This document shows positions 1 to 11,395 of a stretch of DNA of 64,000 nucleotides, piece after piece. The notes beneath the pieces were generated by a model. The model was not told the DNA's origin. It searched no databases and saw only the letters and a list, made by a program, of their open reading frames with translations. Both the position numbers and the translations under genes were made by a program. Source of the DNA: Trogon surrucura (taxonomy: Eukaryota; Chordata; Aves; Trogoniformes; Trogonidae); the NCBI GenBank assembly GCA_020746105.1, contig CM036620.1, forward strand, positions 44,412,706 through 44,476,705, written 5' to 3'. Within the stretch, counting starts at the first letter, position 1, and each line of letters begins with the position of its first letter.

Positions 1-166
1 GCCATTCCAGTTGGAATCAGTGGTTCTTGGGTTTTCTGTAACACCTGAGCTGGTGCAGGCTGGAGCATTCCTAGTCAAGGTTGCTAAAATGGCTTTTCAG
101 AAGGTGCTACCTCTACCACTTTGTCTTGATAACAAGTACAGAGCCTTTATGGCTGCAGAAGCACTG
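1..166 (+). CDS. Tentative internal exon (partial) of an unrecognised plus-strand gene
   Basis: From base 2 the frame is open for 55 codons up to a TGA at 167-169, and the peptide looks natural, with a helical stretch ELVQAGAFLVKVAKM followed by a segment ending in MAAEAL. A weak donor (CT|GTGAAT) lies just before the TGA and would leave two bases of a split codon. The next candidate exon at 20018 begins with exactly one base, so the junction keeps frame. The left edge is unknown: the exon may start outside the window, or at the in-frame acceptor TTTTCAG ending at 100. The donor lacks AG before the cut and G at +5, so a terminal exon ending at the TGA, or a chance open frame, are real alternatives. 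Confidence 0.28.
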
Positions 167-169
167 TGA

Positions 170-3100
170 ATGGAAAAAGAGATTCAGCTATGTCGCCAGA
201 GAAAGCCAGAGGAATTAAAGTGAAATGTGAGGCTTTTCTTAACGTGAATTTTTAACATTTCAGTCATACACCTTCTCTCATGCAGAGCACACTAGCTAGT
301 AGGGAAAAGATGATGCAGCACAATCTTGCAGGGTCAGTCTAATTGCCTGAATCACTCTTACAAGTGAGAACAGGGAGTTGAACTACAGCTCATGTAAGAC
401 AATCCACTGGCAGGCTAAGGAATGTGTTGTTTTGGTTTAAGAACTATACTGATTTGGGTCAAAATGATTTTAAAAAGAAGATATTTTAATGTTATGGTGA
501 AGATAATGAAAGGTTGGGAAAATCGAGATTTTATGTTTAGAAGCTGCGCATTCTCACAGTAAAAGAAATATTAGTATAGGAGCAGGAAGTTAATGAAAGT
601 TAAGGGAAAAGAAAATCAATTAAAAAGTGATGCTCAGAAAGTATCATACTGCCCTGCAAGTAAGAAACATCCCTTCTAATTAAATATAATTAAAAACAAA
701 ACAGGAGTTTATGCTGTATGGCAGAAAAGTTTATTTAGAGTCCTCAGTGATTATACTGTGTTCAAACTCTATGATAAGGTGACTGGTAAATCAGATTTCT
801 ATAATAAATAATCAAGGAAGTTTTACCAACCTGATGTTTTGTAGTACCAATGCTCTTCTCCAGTAATGCGTGAGTTGGAAAAAAACTTTCTAGTTCTCAG
901 ATCACAGTTCTGTAATTGTCTGGTTGAGAAGCATTTGTAAACAGTTCTTATTACCGTGACCTTCATCTGTTTCAAGAGAGGCAGTCCATACAAAGGGATG
1001 TGTTTCTGATGGGTTATAGCTTCCAAATAAAAAAAAAACACCACAAAACAAACAAAAAAAAACCCCAAAACACAAAACAAAGACAATTCCTTTAATTTGA
1101 TAGCAGCTTCAAGGCAATTTCTGTTTCTAATACTGAAAATTTGCTTCAGCTGGCCTTGAGACACTTGAGTCACTGCTGTAACTGTGTATTTCTCTTCTTC
1201 ACACTGCACAAAAGTCCTTAAAACTTTTCCTGTTTTCTTTCAGTCGTTAGTGTTCTCAGTATCAGGCATCCCCTACAACATCTCAGAAACTTTTTTGAAC
1301 TGGTGGAACTGTTTTTGTATCTCTAGCTGAAATTGCATTGCATGTAAGGAATGTATGAGAATATCATATTTGTTGTCTTAGACATTTTTTGTATCCAGCC
1401 AATCTTCCACTAGGCCAGGTTGCTCAAAGCCCCATCCAACCTGACCTTGAGCACTTTCGAGGAAGGGGGCAGCTGCAGCCTCTCTGGGAAGTACTTGCCT
1501 TCCTCCTCAAAAATACTGCATACTTGACAAAAGGTTTTAAGTGAACTGATAAATGCAGAGGAAGAACATGAGCATTGCTGTGCAGTATCCTATGTGGTGT
1601 TCTCTTGCCTTTCTTTGGAGAAAGATGACTTCAGATATAGAAGATTAGGCATCTGCGTGCTCGTTCATGTTTTGCATGGGGGTCTGATCTGGATGTTTCA
1701 AAGCCTGTTTTGTTTGAGAAATGGTCAAAACAGGGCACGTGCTTTTTTTTTTCTGAAGAACTGAAATGGAGAGGTGTATTTTGATTTGGAACTGAAAAAG
1801 AAGGAAAAGCTTTTTACATTAAATCTGAACTGAGCATGTCTGAGATGGTGGGAGTTTTGCATACTCAGGTTCTGCTGTTTTTCTTGTCTAGCTAATGTTT
1901 GCTGCTTTCAATCCAGCCACCTTGAAGGTTGAGAACCTCCCAAATCGGGTTTATGCAAATATATTTCATTAGTTTTGGACAACCGCTCAGTTACTTGTAC
2001 TTTATATTGCATTTCAAGTTAATTAATTTTAAAGCTTATGGGAGGTAACCTCAGAAATTATTACTGTGTGCATTAAAATCAGAAGGTAAATTTGATTTTG
2101 TTATCATCATCATCATCCCCCATAGTAGCATTTCACTATTGTGAAGAAATTGCTTAACAGGAACAGTTTTTCGAAACTTACTGGAATCCAACCAACCAGG
2201 TTGTTTTTTTTAAGGGTGGCCTTCACCAGATGTTTTTTCACTTCTTATCTACAGGTAGAACCTGATAGCAGGTATTAGACTGTCAGCAGATCTCTAAATT
2301 TACTTTGATGCAGGCTGGCAGAAGCAATAGGTACTGCAAAACTGATCTTTCCAATAACATATGTCTCCTAGAAAGAGACAGGACAGTATGTATTAAAAAT
2401 AGCTTGACTGAAGGAAAAAATATATCAACTAGGATTTTCTTATCTGATTTTTACTTTTATGTACTGGCAGCCTTCATTCTTTCTCCCTGCTCTAGTCCCA
2501 TGAGGAATAAAAAGAGGCCTATGCTCCTGGTAGATCTTATTCTATATTTGTGGGTTTATTTTTCATTCTTTTATTAATAGTGGAAATACTATCTTTTGAA
2601 AAAGGAAAAAAGTCGTTGGTTTTGCTGTCCTCTTTTTTTTTTGATCAAAAAGTGAGTTATATCTACTTTTGAAACAATCACACTTCACTGTTAACTGGTA
2701 TCTACTTCCAGTGTGATATCGTGAATAATTCTGTAGAACAAATATTTGAGCTACTGCACATGTTTCTTTTAATAAGCTGATAAAATATGTAGTTTAGCTT
2801 CCAGATACTGTCATATTCATTGATTTTTTTCTCATTTATTAATATGATAAAAATGAGAATATATTTTTGAATGGGGAAAACTTGCTTATTTTTATATAAA
2901 GGATGAATTTCCTGTATCAGGATTTTGTTTTTAATACCAAGTTTGGCTTTGCTAAAATCAGATTACAAATAAAATATTATTAAAATGTAATTGAAGAGAC
3001 GAGTGAAATTTTGGATTATGATGATGACGGCACATTACTGTTTAGGGGTCATCCATTCAGTTACATTGTTGTGCTGTAGTAATTTAGACAGTAGGCAGGA

Positions 3101-3653
3101 TGGCCTTATATGAATGTTTCACACCCAGATGTAGATCTCCATACTACCCAGATGCCCAAACTGTCTGGAAAGGGAAAGAAGCCCTGTCTCCTTGATAGTA
3201 CTTGTGATAAATCAGGTTCCCTCCTAGATGTTCAAAACCTGGGAGACACCCATAGCAGGCAGACAGCTGTCTGTCCTTCCCTGCAATTCTGCCTGTGCTT
3301 CCTCAAAAGTTAATTAAGCCTGATTATATTCTTTTTTTTGTCAGATGGCTCTCACCTGCTTTAGATGTGCTCTCAGTTGTACAACTGATATTCATATTTC
3401 CATCAAAACAGAAAACATATTAAGTACATAAAACTGACACTTGCTCCTTAAAAATTTGTTTAATTGCTTTAGTTCTCTCGCATCTGTTATATGCAGTATA
3501 AATGTTGCTGGTGGTGCAGCAGCTGCGGTTCCTGCTTTTTTTTTTTTTGTCTGAAGCAATGAGATTAAACAATGGCAGGCTACTTCAGTTCAGTGACTGT
3601 GTTAATTCAACTTTTAAAAATGTCTGTGAAGTAGCAAAAAATTATTTGCACAT
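170..3653. other. Non-coding stretch, no gene seen
   Basis: AT-rich sequence without a supported gene. It holds an A/C-rich low-complexity run at about 1028-1080, a short ATC repeat at about 2105-2117, a CR1 remnant (listed separately) and several poly-T runs. A minus-strand frame of 128 codons at 823-1209 runs through the A/C-rich run and is not supported. If the minus-strand gene ending at 3654 is real, the left part of this stretch would be its 3' UTR; a TTTATT (AATAAA on minus) lies near 2835. Confidence 0.5.
1396..1512 (-). repeat. CR1 LINE 3' fragment, degraded
   Basis: The stretch reads, in antisense, the familiar segment of the avian CR1 3' region: CTTCCACTAGGCCAGGTTGC, then TCAAAGCCCCATCCAACCTG, then GAGCACTT and a CCTCTCTGGGAA segment. 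Both ends fade into unique sequence and no octamer tail remains, so it is an old internal piece of the 3' region. It carries no intact coding capacity. Confidence 0.85.
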
Positions 3654-3773
3654 TTAGAGATGAGCAGAGAGAGATGATTTGTCATAACATTTGAAGTGGG
3701 AAAGAAACAAGCTCCTGTATTTTTCTTCTGGATTTGGTTGGTTCGTCTTTAAGCTCAGCCACTCCTCTTTATC
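3654..3773 (-). CDS. Putative terminal coding exon of an unrecognised minus-strand gene
   Basis: On the minus strand a good acceptor (TATTTCTTCAG, plus-strand 3774-3784) is followed in phase 0 by 39 open codons and a TAA at 3656-3654. The peptide begins DKEEWLSLKTNQPNPEEKY and continues into a serine- and lysine-containing tail. The codon make-up is varied rather than low-complexity. The exon before it (4317-4198) ends in phase 0 with a perfect CAG|GTAAGT donor, so the two join in frame across a 424-bp intron. No protein family is recognised. Alternatives are a pseudogene or coincidence; the support is the chain of compatible splice sites, not homology. Confidence 0.4.
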   Translation of the reverse strand, partial: DKEEWLSLKTNQPNPEEKYRSLFLSHFKCYDKSSLSAHL

Positions 3774-4197
3774 CTGAAGAAATATTCCAAATTTAGAGCA
3801 AATGTCTGTCTGGCACATACACCTGCAGTTGTTTAAGACCTTTTCCAGGTAAAATTATAGATACAAGATTTTGTCTTCATTCATGGTTTCTCCAGAGTAC
3901 ACTGCTTCTCCAAACTTAGAGGGGAGAAGTCTCAGAGTTTAATACAAAATGCGCATTTCCCCCTCTTCTCTCTGCACTGGTATTTTTAAGATAAGATATA
4001 AATATGTAAGAGCATTATTCATGCTTCAGGGTGAGTCTGGCTGAAAGTTCAGAATAAAAGCCAACTGCATTCTCAATCCTTAGCTTGAGTGTAATTTTCT
4101 TAAAACGTCACCTTTTTATTGCAATCAGTGAAAGCGTCAGTGTAAGTGAAATTTCAGGCCTGTACGTAGCTCTGACCATCGCTGACAAACTACTTAC

Positions 4198-4317
4198 CTG
4201 ACAATTCAGGCAATGCTTCATTGGAGTGTCAGAACCAGGGTCAGGTGCTCCTGACATACGGTACATACGCAGTGTGCACAGCAGCTGCACAGTCTGAAAT
4301 CTGCTGAAGTACCTTCT
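4198..4317 (-). CDS. Putative internal exon (120 bp, phase 0-0) of the minus-strand gene
   Basis: The minus strand shows a pyrimidine-rich acceptor (TTCCTCCATCAACTAG), 40 open codons and a donor that matches the consensus perfectly (CAG|GTAAGTA; the intron starts at plus-strand 4197). The translation contains RYFSRFQTVQLLCTLRMY and ends KHCLNCQ. Two CpGs sit in the exon in an otherwise CpG-poor area. A second frame is open through much of the same bases on the same strand, so openness alone is not decisive; phase agreement with both neighbours is what favours this frame. The product is not recognised. Confidence 0.42.
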
Positions 4318-4551
4318 CTAGTTGATGGAGGAAAGAACAGATCCTGAAAAGCTTGAAGGAGTTGAGTCCACTCAAATTTAAACACTTTCCTTCTCTAATC
4401 TGTGTTGAAGAGAGGTACCACCAAAGAGCATCTTCTTCCACTGGAAGTAGATGCAGGTAGTAGGGGATGTCAAGCTTTTGCCTCTCTCCGTTTAGACATT
4501 CTCTGAGACAGCAACAGGCTTTGCATTTGCTTCTTTTTCATAATAACTTAC

Positions 4552-4606
4552 CAGCTGGAGCAGAATAACCTGAGCTCTGAATGGTCCAAGGCAACCTGAA
4601 TCCAAA
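4552..4606 (-). CDS. Putative internal exon (55 bp) of the minus-strand gene
   Basis: A strong acceptor (TGGTATTCTTCTGCAG on minus) and a good donor (CAGCTG|GTAAGTTA) enclose 55 bp. All three frames are open because the exon is short; the one that ends in phase 0, as needed for the next exon, reads LDSGCLGPFRAQVILLQL after one base of a split codon. The intron to the next exon would be only 234 bp, which is plausible for birds. The support is the quality of both splice sites and the phase match. The reading frame itself is not independently shown. Confidence 0.38.
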
Positions 4607-5008
4607 CTGCAGAAGAATACCACTGAGTGTTCTGATTAAAAAAAAATAAAAATCTCCTCTTGCTCAAGCTGAGGCAGGTAAACAAATTTATGGATCAGGA
4701 AGAGAACAAGCAATTTTGACCCTAATTGTCACCTACTTCAGCTGGAAAGAGAACAAGTAACTGTACAGGGTTTAGAAACATTTGTTCATGTGTGTGTGTA
4801 GCTGTTTACTTAAATGGCAACCTAATGCAAAATTTACCAGAAAGCAAGGGTCTGAAGCTTCAATTTTACCCTTCACTTAACTAAGTATCCAAAAGACTGT
4901 GGGCGGGACACAGCCTTGCCTCAGCCTTGGGTGCCTCTTTGTTAACATCTTTGACAGCAGCTGCTCCACTGGGAAGCAGCCACCAGCAGGCTCCCACCAG
5001 CAACTGAC

Positions 5009-5080
5009 CTCTTTTGTGATGGAGAGATACAGGGAGCTGATCCTGGACGTTCTGGCTGGTATTTATGAGGGAGTTTCAAG
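5009..5080 (-). CDS. Putative internal exon (72 bp, phase 2-2) of the minus-strand gene
   Basis: On minus, the acceptor CCCAGGCCCAGCTTCAG is followed by 72 bp ending at donor AAAGAG|GTCAGT. One frame is open throughout (LKLPHKYQPERPGSAPC and onward); the other two are closed by a stop near the start or, for one, open only if an inner acceptor is used. The two leftover bases AG join the first base of the exon at 4606 to make a serine codon. An inner acceptor (ACCAGCCAG) would give a shorter exon in the same frame. What lies upstream is unclear; the pocket at 5270-5470 is the obvious place to look. Confidence 0.33.
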
Positions 5081-5269
5081 CTGAAGCTGGGCCTGGGCTC
5101 TGGCAAGAGGCAGCACATTGTTTGCTTTGCACAGGATCAGCCTAAAATCACCTGTTTATTTTTGAGGCTTATCTACCGAGAATAACATCCTGGTTTAAAT
5201 TTTAGCCAGCAACATACGCAACCTCAGGAGCCACCCACCATCGGTGTGTCTCAGCTGTGGGACCAGCAG

Positions 5270-5475
5270 ACTGATTTAAACCAGAATTGCTGTGATATCA
5301 CAGTCATCATCAGCCTGCTGATTGGAACCTGTTCCAATGGTATCATTAGTCCTGCCAGCTCTGCCCATATTGGTGGCAAAGCTCTGGGAGAGGAATCCCA
5401 AACTGGAGCAGAGGGGAGCTTCAGCAGCTGCCCAGTGCTAATCCACAGTGCCTCAACTGTGTGCTGGGAATGCTA
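5270..5475 (-). other. GC-richer pocket with overlapping open frames, possible upstream exon(s)
   Basis: This stretch is clearly richer in G+C than its surroundings and open in more than one frame. On minus, one frame is free of stops for about 65 codons. A second is open after a good acceptor (GATTCCTCTCCCAG, exon edge near 5383) and reads NMGRAGRTNDTIGTGSNQQ before a weak donor CTG|GTTTAA near 5281 or a TAA. A plus-strand frame of 76 codons also crosses it. No combination gives strong splice sites at both ends, so I do not choose one. It may be an exon of the minus-strand gene, a conserved non-coding element or an old repeat. Confidence 0.3.
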
Positions 5476-8400
5476 GAATTCACTAAATCATGGTTTCCTG
5501 GAAATGGGAGATAGAGGAAGAGGTCACTAATTCTGTCCTGGGTTCCTGGGAGAAAGAATGAAGAAACCTGAAGAGTAGCGGTTTGATCACTGCTTCTGGA
5601 ACTCTTACGGATTTTAGAAAATGTGAACCCTAGCCAAGGGGATAGGGCCAGTCACACTGTCATGAAGGTTTTATCTACACAATCTCTCTTTGCAACCCTG
5701 TTTGGTAGTGTAATATACTGAGAAAGTTTAGGGTAGTATATCCCTGATATATCTTCTGAATACTGTGCTTTAGGATGAAGTTCAATAATCACACCGAAAT
5801 CTACCGGAACGCTATTCACTTACAGTTTGTGAATGAAGCAGGAGTTAGTGGTTTTAATACCAGGGGTGGACAGGGATTATTCAACTAAAGGACTTCTCTG
5901 ACATGGTATAGATACCCATGGGCAAGTCATTTCGCTTGAATGGTTTTGCTTGCTTCTCTGAGAAAATGATGAAATGAGCCTCACAATTTCAGTGGATATT
6001 TAGAATTTTATAAATTTATTTGAGTGAGTTTGTAAAATTTTAGAGTGTTTCAAATGCATTTGCTGTTATTAAATTAATATAAAATAAATACAGGTTTAAT
6101 GGTATAGAAGTACTTGATAACGAAAAAGAGTTATGCATTCAGCTAGTTTAAAAATATTATTTTTGATACATAAAATATACATTACATTGCTTTGTTATAT
6201 TCTATGTTAACGTAATTTCCTCCATGCATGAGTATAGTTGGGAATCAGTCTATCTTGCAATCTAGCAGAGATGTGTTATCATCTTCCTCACTGTTTTTCC
6301 TCATAACCCTCTAGAAGCAAAACTGAATACAATATTTTGACATGTTTATAAAATCACATAATAAATTCAGGCAAATTTCTTATATTGAACTGTTCATTTT
6401 TCAAGTCAGTTATTAAAAACATGAGTCTTTAACACTCAACTTATTAATTTCTGATATTCACAGTTTGAAAGCTCTTCAGAAAGCAGGTACTAGCCTTTGC
6501 AGAAAGTCCTCCTGACCTCATTACTTAGGCTACACTGAAAAATCTGTTTTTCCTGCTTCTCTTTCCCTCCCCTCCCTTGAGGAAGCTTTAGAGCATGTAA
6601 AAGGAACACTTTTATGGGTATTTTTTGACTCGATGCAGCAATATATTATTAGCTTAGTGTAACTCTCAAAATTTTATGAGGCTTCACAGAGTAGCTGAAG
6701 TGAACATAGGTTTTATGTTCCATACCTAACAGATCATGCAAGTTTCTGTCATTATCACTTAGGATATGCTTGATCAAGTTCAGACAGTTCACAAATGATG
6801 GGGTATTTTTTCTTCACAGTGTGATACATCTGAAAGTCAATAGATTATTAAGGGAACTGGTTCACAGTATCAAAATACAGTTACTATTGTTACGAAAGGT
6901 AGACCTAGTTATACAGTAGCAAAAAATTGTGTTTTCTTAAGGTCACTTAGCTCCTGAGTGTCTGTTTCATGTGCATATCTATGTGATCTTTCTGGTTGGA
7001 CTGCTATGGATCAGTATACCCCCTTTCACAGGGGAATCATGACTTTTTATTTATTTATAGGATTGAAATCCTGTCCTCCTAGAAAATTTACATATCAACA
7101 ACAATTATGGTGATTTTAATGATATTTAGCAAAGGGATTTTTACTGTAACTACAAAAATTTCTGTGCTGTGCTTCCTGAACAAAAGTATTAGTGTGCAAA
7201 ATAATAATTTCTCTCGTTTTTCTTCTTTTCTGTAATTTCTCTCTCTCTATAAAATAGACCATAAAGATATGATTGTTTCTCTGGAAACTTTAACATATGA
7301 ACAATGAATACTACTATAACTGAAGATTTTAGCAATTCAGAAGTTAATCTTGCTAGATAATTTGTAACCGCAGTTTTGAAATAATGCCATGCAGGCCCTC
7401 TTCCTGGGACTACTACCAGCATAATTATGTCAAAAAGTGATGGAATGTGGCTGAAAACAGTTCTTAGTTTTCAGTTTATAGGTATTCTTTCACTCTGGAT
7501 GAAAGCTCACTTTCTGACAAGGAATAAACCAGGAAGCAAATACCAACTATGTTTTATTCTTGTTGACCAAATATTCTGAAGCCAAGCACAAGAAATTAAG
7601 AGAACAGAAAACCACTAGAAAGAGAACAATGAAGTCTTATACGAAAATGCTAAGTACGGAGGTAAAAAATGACACAAGGTTGTAATTCTTCAATTCCTTG
7701 GATGTTTTCCATGCAAACACCCCCAAGTACGCAGTTACAGTTATGTTAGTTTCAGTAAAAAAGTGCCTAACAACATTTCTTTGATCCTTAGTATTTTAAA
7801 GGTGTGTTTTGTTTACAACTGCTTCTCAGGAAGACTCAGTATGTTTTAAAATAAAGTTATTTCACTTCTTTGAGAGTACATGTGCTACTGACAGCAATAA
7901 GCCTGTGAAGCCCTTAATGCAGCAGAATATCTCTCCTTTTTTCTTTCAGTCTTTCTCCATTAAGTGTTTATGAAGTGATATTTCAGTTTTCCTGTGGGAA
8001 GTGTGGTAGAACCTTCATGATCATGAGTCTACCACAGAAATTACTTTAAGTTACACATTTTGAGTCTGGAAGAAATTCATCTGCAGCAAAGAGCCACCGT
8101 GCTTCGTATCTACACTGTGGTTGCTACCTCCTTTCCCCAAGTACATCGTTGTTCCTAAACTTGCGTACTTGCTAATACTTAAGTATTATCATTTGGAAAT
8201 TGAACTGGTGACGTTTCCCCTTCTTTTTGAAAAGACTTCGTGCTTAGAATTTTCACTTAGAAATTTCACTGTAATGTGACAACAGGAGTAACTGAAAAAT
8301 AAACACATACAAGTCAGTGTACAGAAAAATAATGAGAGCATCGAATAAAAAAATACCATATTTAAGTGTATGCTATTCTGAAGTGTTAAGTTATACATCA

Positions 8401-11211
8401 ATAAATTCCCTTTTTAAAAGGTTAGTATAAAAATATGCACATTTTTAAGGAACACTTGTTTTTAAAAATAATCAATCAATAAAAAAATAGTGGTGAACCT
8501 AAATGCAAAATTGAAGATAAGACTTCTGAAAGCAATGTGCAATACTGGTATGCCCTACAATAAAATATGCAATGTTTATTACTCTGTTGCTACTACAAGC
8601 AGATTACAGTGTCTGAAAGGTAGATTCACAGTTGTTAAATTTCAGCAGGATCCATCTACAGTGTCTCTCACCTCTGCTAAACTAATAGAAGCACTGCTTA
8701 ATTAAACATTTGCTAAATCCTTTCTTAGCCTAGTTTGTTTAGGCTTCTACCATAGTTTTATGGAATAGCACATGTCCTTCCCCATGGGCTGGTTTTCATT
8801 CTCCCATTAAGTATGGGTGGGCTTAAAGTTTTGTAGAAGCGTTTCACACAATCCTAATGTTTTGTTATGGTGCAGGTAGAGGGTCAAAAAGCAAAGCTGT
8901 TTCTGTTGAGTGACAGAAGTTCAGAAAGGTATTAAAAAAGCAAGTCACATGAGGCAAAAACATCCTTAGCATATTCACTGCTCACATTTGGCAAGTACGA
9001 TGCCTTTGAAGCTGTTACCTGGTTTGACTATCCCTGTATAACCTAGAGGCAATAATGTATATTTTAAATAAACATGGTCACTGTCTTTCCTTCCCCCTTT
9101 TTTTTTTTTCTTTTTCCTTCTTAATTTTTGGAAATCCCATCCTCCAAAGAGTCAGAGTAGTGTCACTGGAGCATAGGAGGAACTTTAAATGTAGTAGGTG
9201 GGTTTAGAGTAGCATGTGAATAAAACAGGTACCGATGTAATTATCATTAAACAATACATTTACTTTTTACTTCACAAAAATGTTTCTGATTCTTTGGCAC
9301 CTGACATTGGCATTGTTTTTTTGAGTGATAGCTAACCAGGGAATAAAGTAATCCAGCCCAAGCCAGTTGAGTTTTAAGCTTTAGCAATCTACTCTTCTGT
9401 ACATGTGTAAGACCCTGTCAGGAGAGATCAGTTCATTCTGTGTTTGCTCTGTTCTAGATGAAGAAGTAATTCTTTTTTTCAAGAGGAATTGGGAAAGTGA
9501 TACTTGGGGAACATTGGGTCATAAGCTGCTATTTGCATACTAAGAACTTAATTATAGGTAAGTGCAACTTTCAGAAGTGCTGTTAATTTCAATTATATGC
9601 TCCACTTGGTCCACTTAAGACCCCATTACTTTATTCACTCGGTTATCACCATCGTGAGGATAAAATTAGGTTGCCCTGTCTTAAAGAAAGACCTGTACTG
9701 CCTTAGTTTTGTGTGATGCAATGCACGTGTACCAGAGGAGACCAAACACCTCTTTCATCATAGAAGGTTTAACAGTAGCAGCACTTTGTTCTTTGTTGGA
9801 AGTGGAACTGAGCGACACGAATCAACTGCTCAAACAGTTGCATTAAATTTCTTTTTACGCTAAAGCAGTGTTTTCCACCGTGTGTGTATGCTAAGGTGTG
9901 ACTTGTTCACAGCACAGGAACCCTGCAAGACAAGTTATTGACTAATAGCAAATTCTTCCTTGTTGCCTATTCTTATATGCTTATTGTTAGCAAAATACAG
10001 AAAAAAAAAAATAGCTTCCTCTTTTTAATTTCCCTGAGGTTTAAATGCATAATAATACAATACAAATGCATGTATTTAGACTAGTTTGACTGAAGGTAGA
10101 ATTATTATTTTTTTCAGTCCAGACCTGGGTTTACACTAAACTTCAGCATAAATGACCTTCCCAAATGTATTAAATATCTGAAGGACTGAAAACAGAATTA
10201 ATTGTGTCTTGAATATCTGCCTACTTGCATGTCAATGGCAAACATACCTAAGGCAAGTTTGTTGTGAAAAAGGAAACCTTTATGTCCTTCAGCCAAGGTA
10301 CCCTCCACCACATGCATTTACATAAAGTAAAGCATCCCAGGAGGCTTAGGAAACCTCCAAGGTAATAATCTTAGTTCTACTGGCCAATACGTTATTTCTG
10401 AGGAAAATAGGAACAAGTAGTTGAAATCTCTTAGTGAATAATATTACCTCCCTTGTTTGCCTACATAATGAGCCATATTTAACTTTGTGAAGTACATGAC
10501 GATGCTGCAGTAAGCCTAATATAAAAAATAATCTTATTTTTCAAGATTATCTGAGCATTTAGACCACAAAATAAAATGATCTTAAAAATTCATTCATAAC
10601 TTCAGTGTTAGTTTCCTTTACTAATATTTTAACAAATACAATTTTGTTGTAATAAATTATGGGTTTAAGAAGATCACATTTGCAATGTTACACATAAGTG
10701 ATAATCTCATCTCCCAGATAAGTAGTTAAATAGATAGCTTTCTTATTAATAGCATAGTGATACAACCAAATGATGGGTAATTTCTATTATCTTTATAAAT
10801 AGATAAGAAGTATATAGATGTGAAAGGAGCATTGATGTGGAAAATGTTAAAATAACAAATCTTATTAGAAGAACAAATTTAGAAATAACTTGTCAGGAGG
10901 GTAATGACCTCAATTAAATTTTATGTGAAATTATAATTGGCATTTTTAATAAAGGAATGCTATTGCAAATTACGTATTTGATATAATATTACTGGACACC
11001 TTATTTCCTGTGGCTTGTATGTATATTAAATAAAAATCTTTGAGATAATCAACAAAGATTCATAATTTAGACTTTGGGGAACCTGCTCAGATGATAGGTT
11101 TTAAATAGCTTTCAATGCAAAAGAGAGGAAAGTGGGAAAGTTATCTGAAAGTGATCCTTCTGGTCTTTCGAGCAAAAAGATGTTGATATTCAATGTTGTG
11201 TGTTCTTAGAT
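5476..11211. other. AT-rich non-coding stretch, no gene seen
   Basis: No repeat family is recognised and no exon is supported. There are short low-complexity runs, for example the T-rich tract near 9095-9120 and a TC run near 7238-7250. A good-looking donor (ATAG|GTAAGT, about 9558) with an upstream acceptor encloses 74 bp open in one frame, but its phase does not fit any neighbouring candidate, so it is left out. Confidence 0.5.
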
Positions 11212-11395
11212 ATCATAGAATCATAGAATGGCCTAGGCTGGAAGGGACCCTAGAGATTATTTAACCCAACCTCCCTGTCATGGGCAGGGATGCCTCTCAA
11301 CTAGATCAGGCAACACATGGGGACCGAACGGGAATCGAACTCACGACCTTTGGTGTTTCAGCACCGTGCTCAGCTGACTGAGATAAACCGACCCT
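11212..11395 (-). repeat. SINE: tRNA-Ile-like head plus CR1 tail, nearly complete, antisense
   Basis: Read on minus, the element starts with a tRNA-like head containing an A-box-like TATCTCAGTCAGC and a near-perfect B box (GTTCGATTCC). It continues through CATGTGTTGCCTGATCTAGT, a body with CCCTGCCCATGACAGGGA, and a CR1 3' end closing with two ATTCTATG octamers at 11212. The head resembles tRNA-Ile (GGTTTAGCTCAG type start, GGTCGCGGGTTCGATCCC type T arm). Such tRNA-Ile/CR1 SINEs are transcribed from the internal Pol III promoter and moved by CR1 enzymes. The anticodon region is not intact, so this is not a working tRNA. Confidence 0.93.

Noticed and set aside
823-1209. 128-codon minus-strand frame, first half protein-like
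   Set aside because: It runs through an A/C-rich low-complexity run, has only a fair acceptor near 1210 and no acceptable donor, and its phase has no partner.
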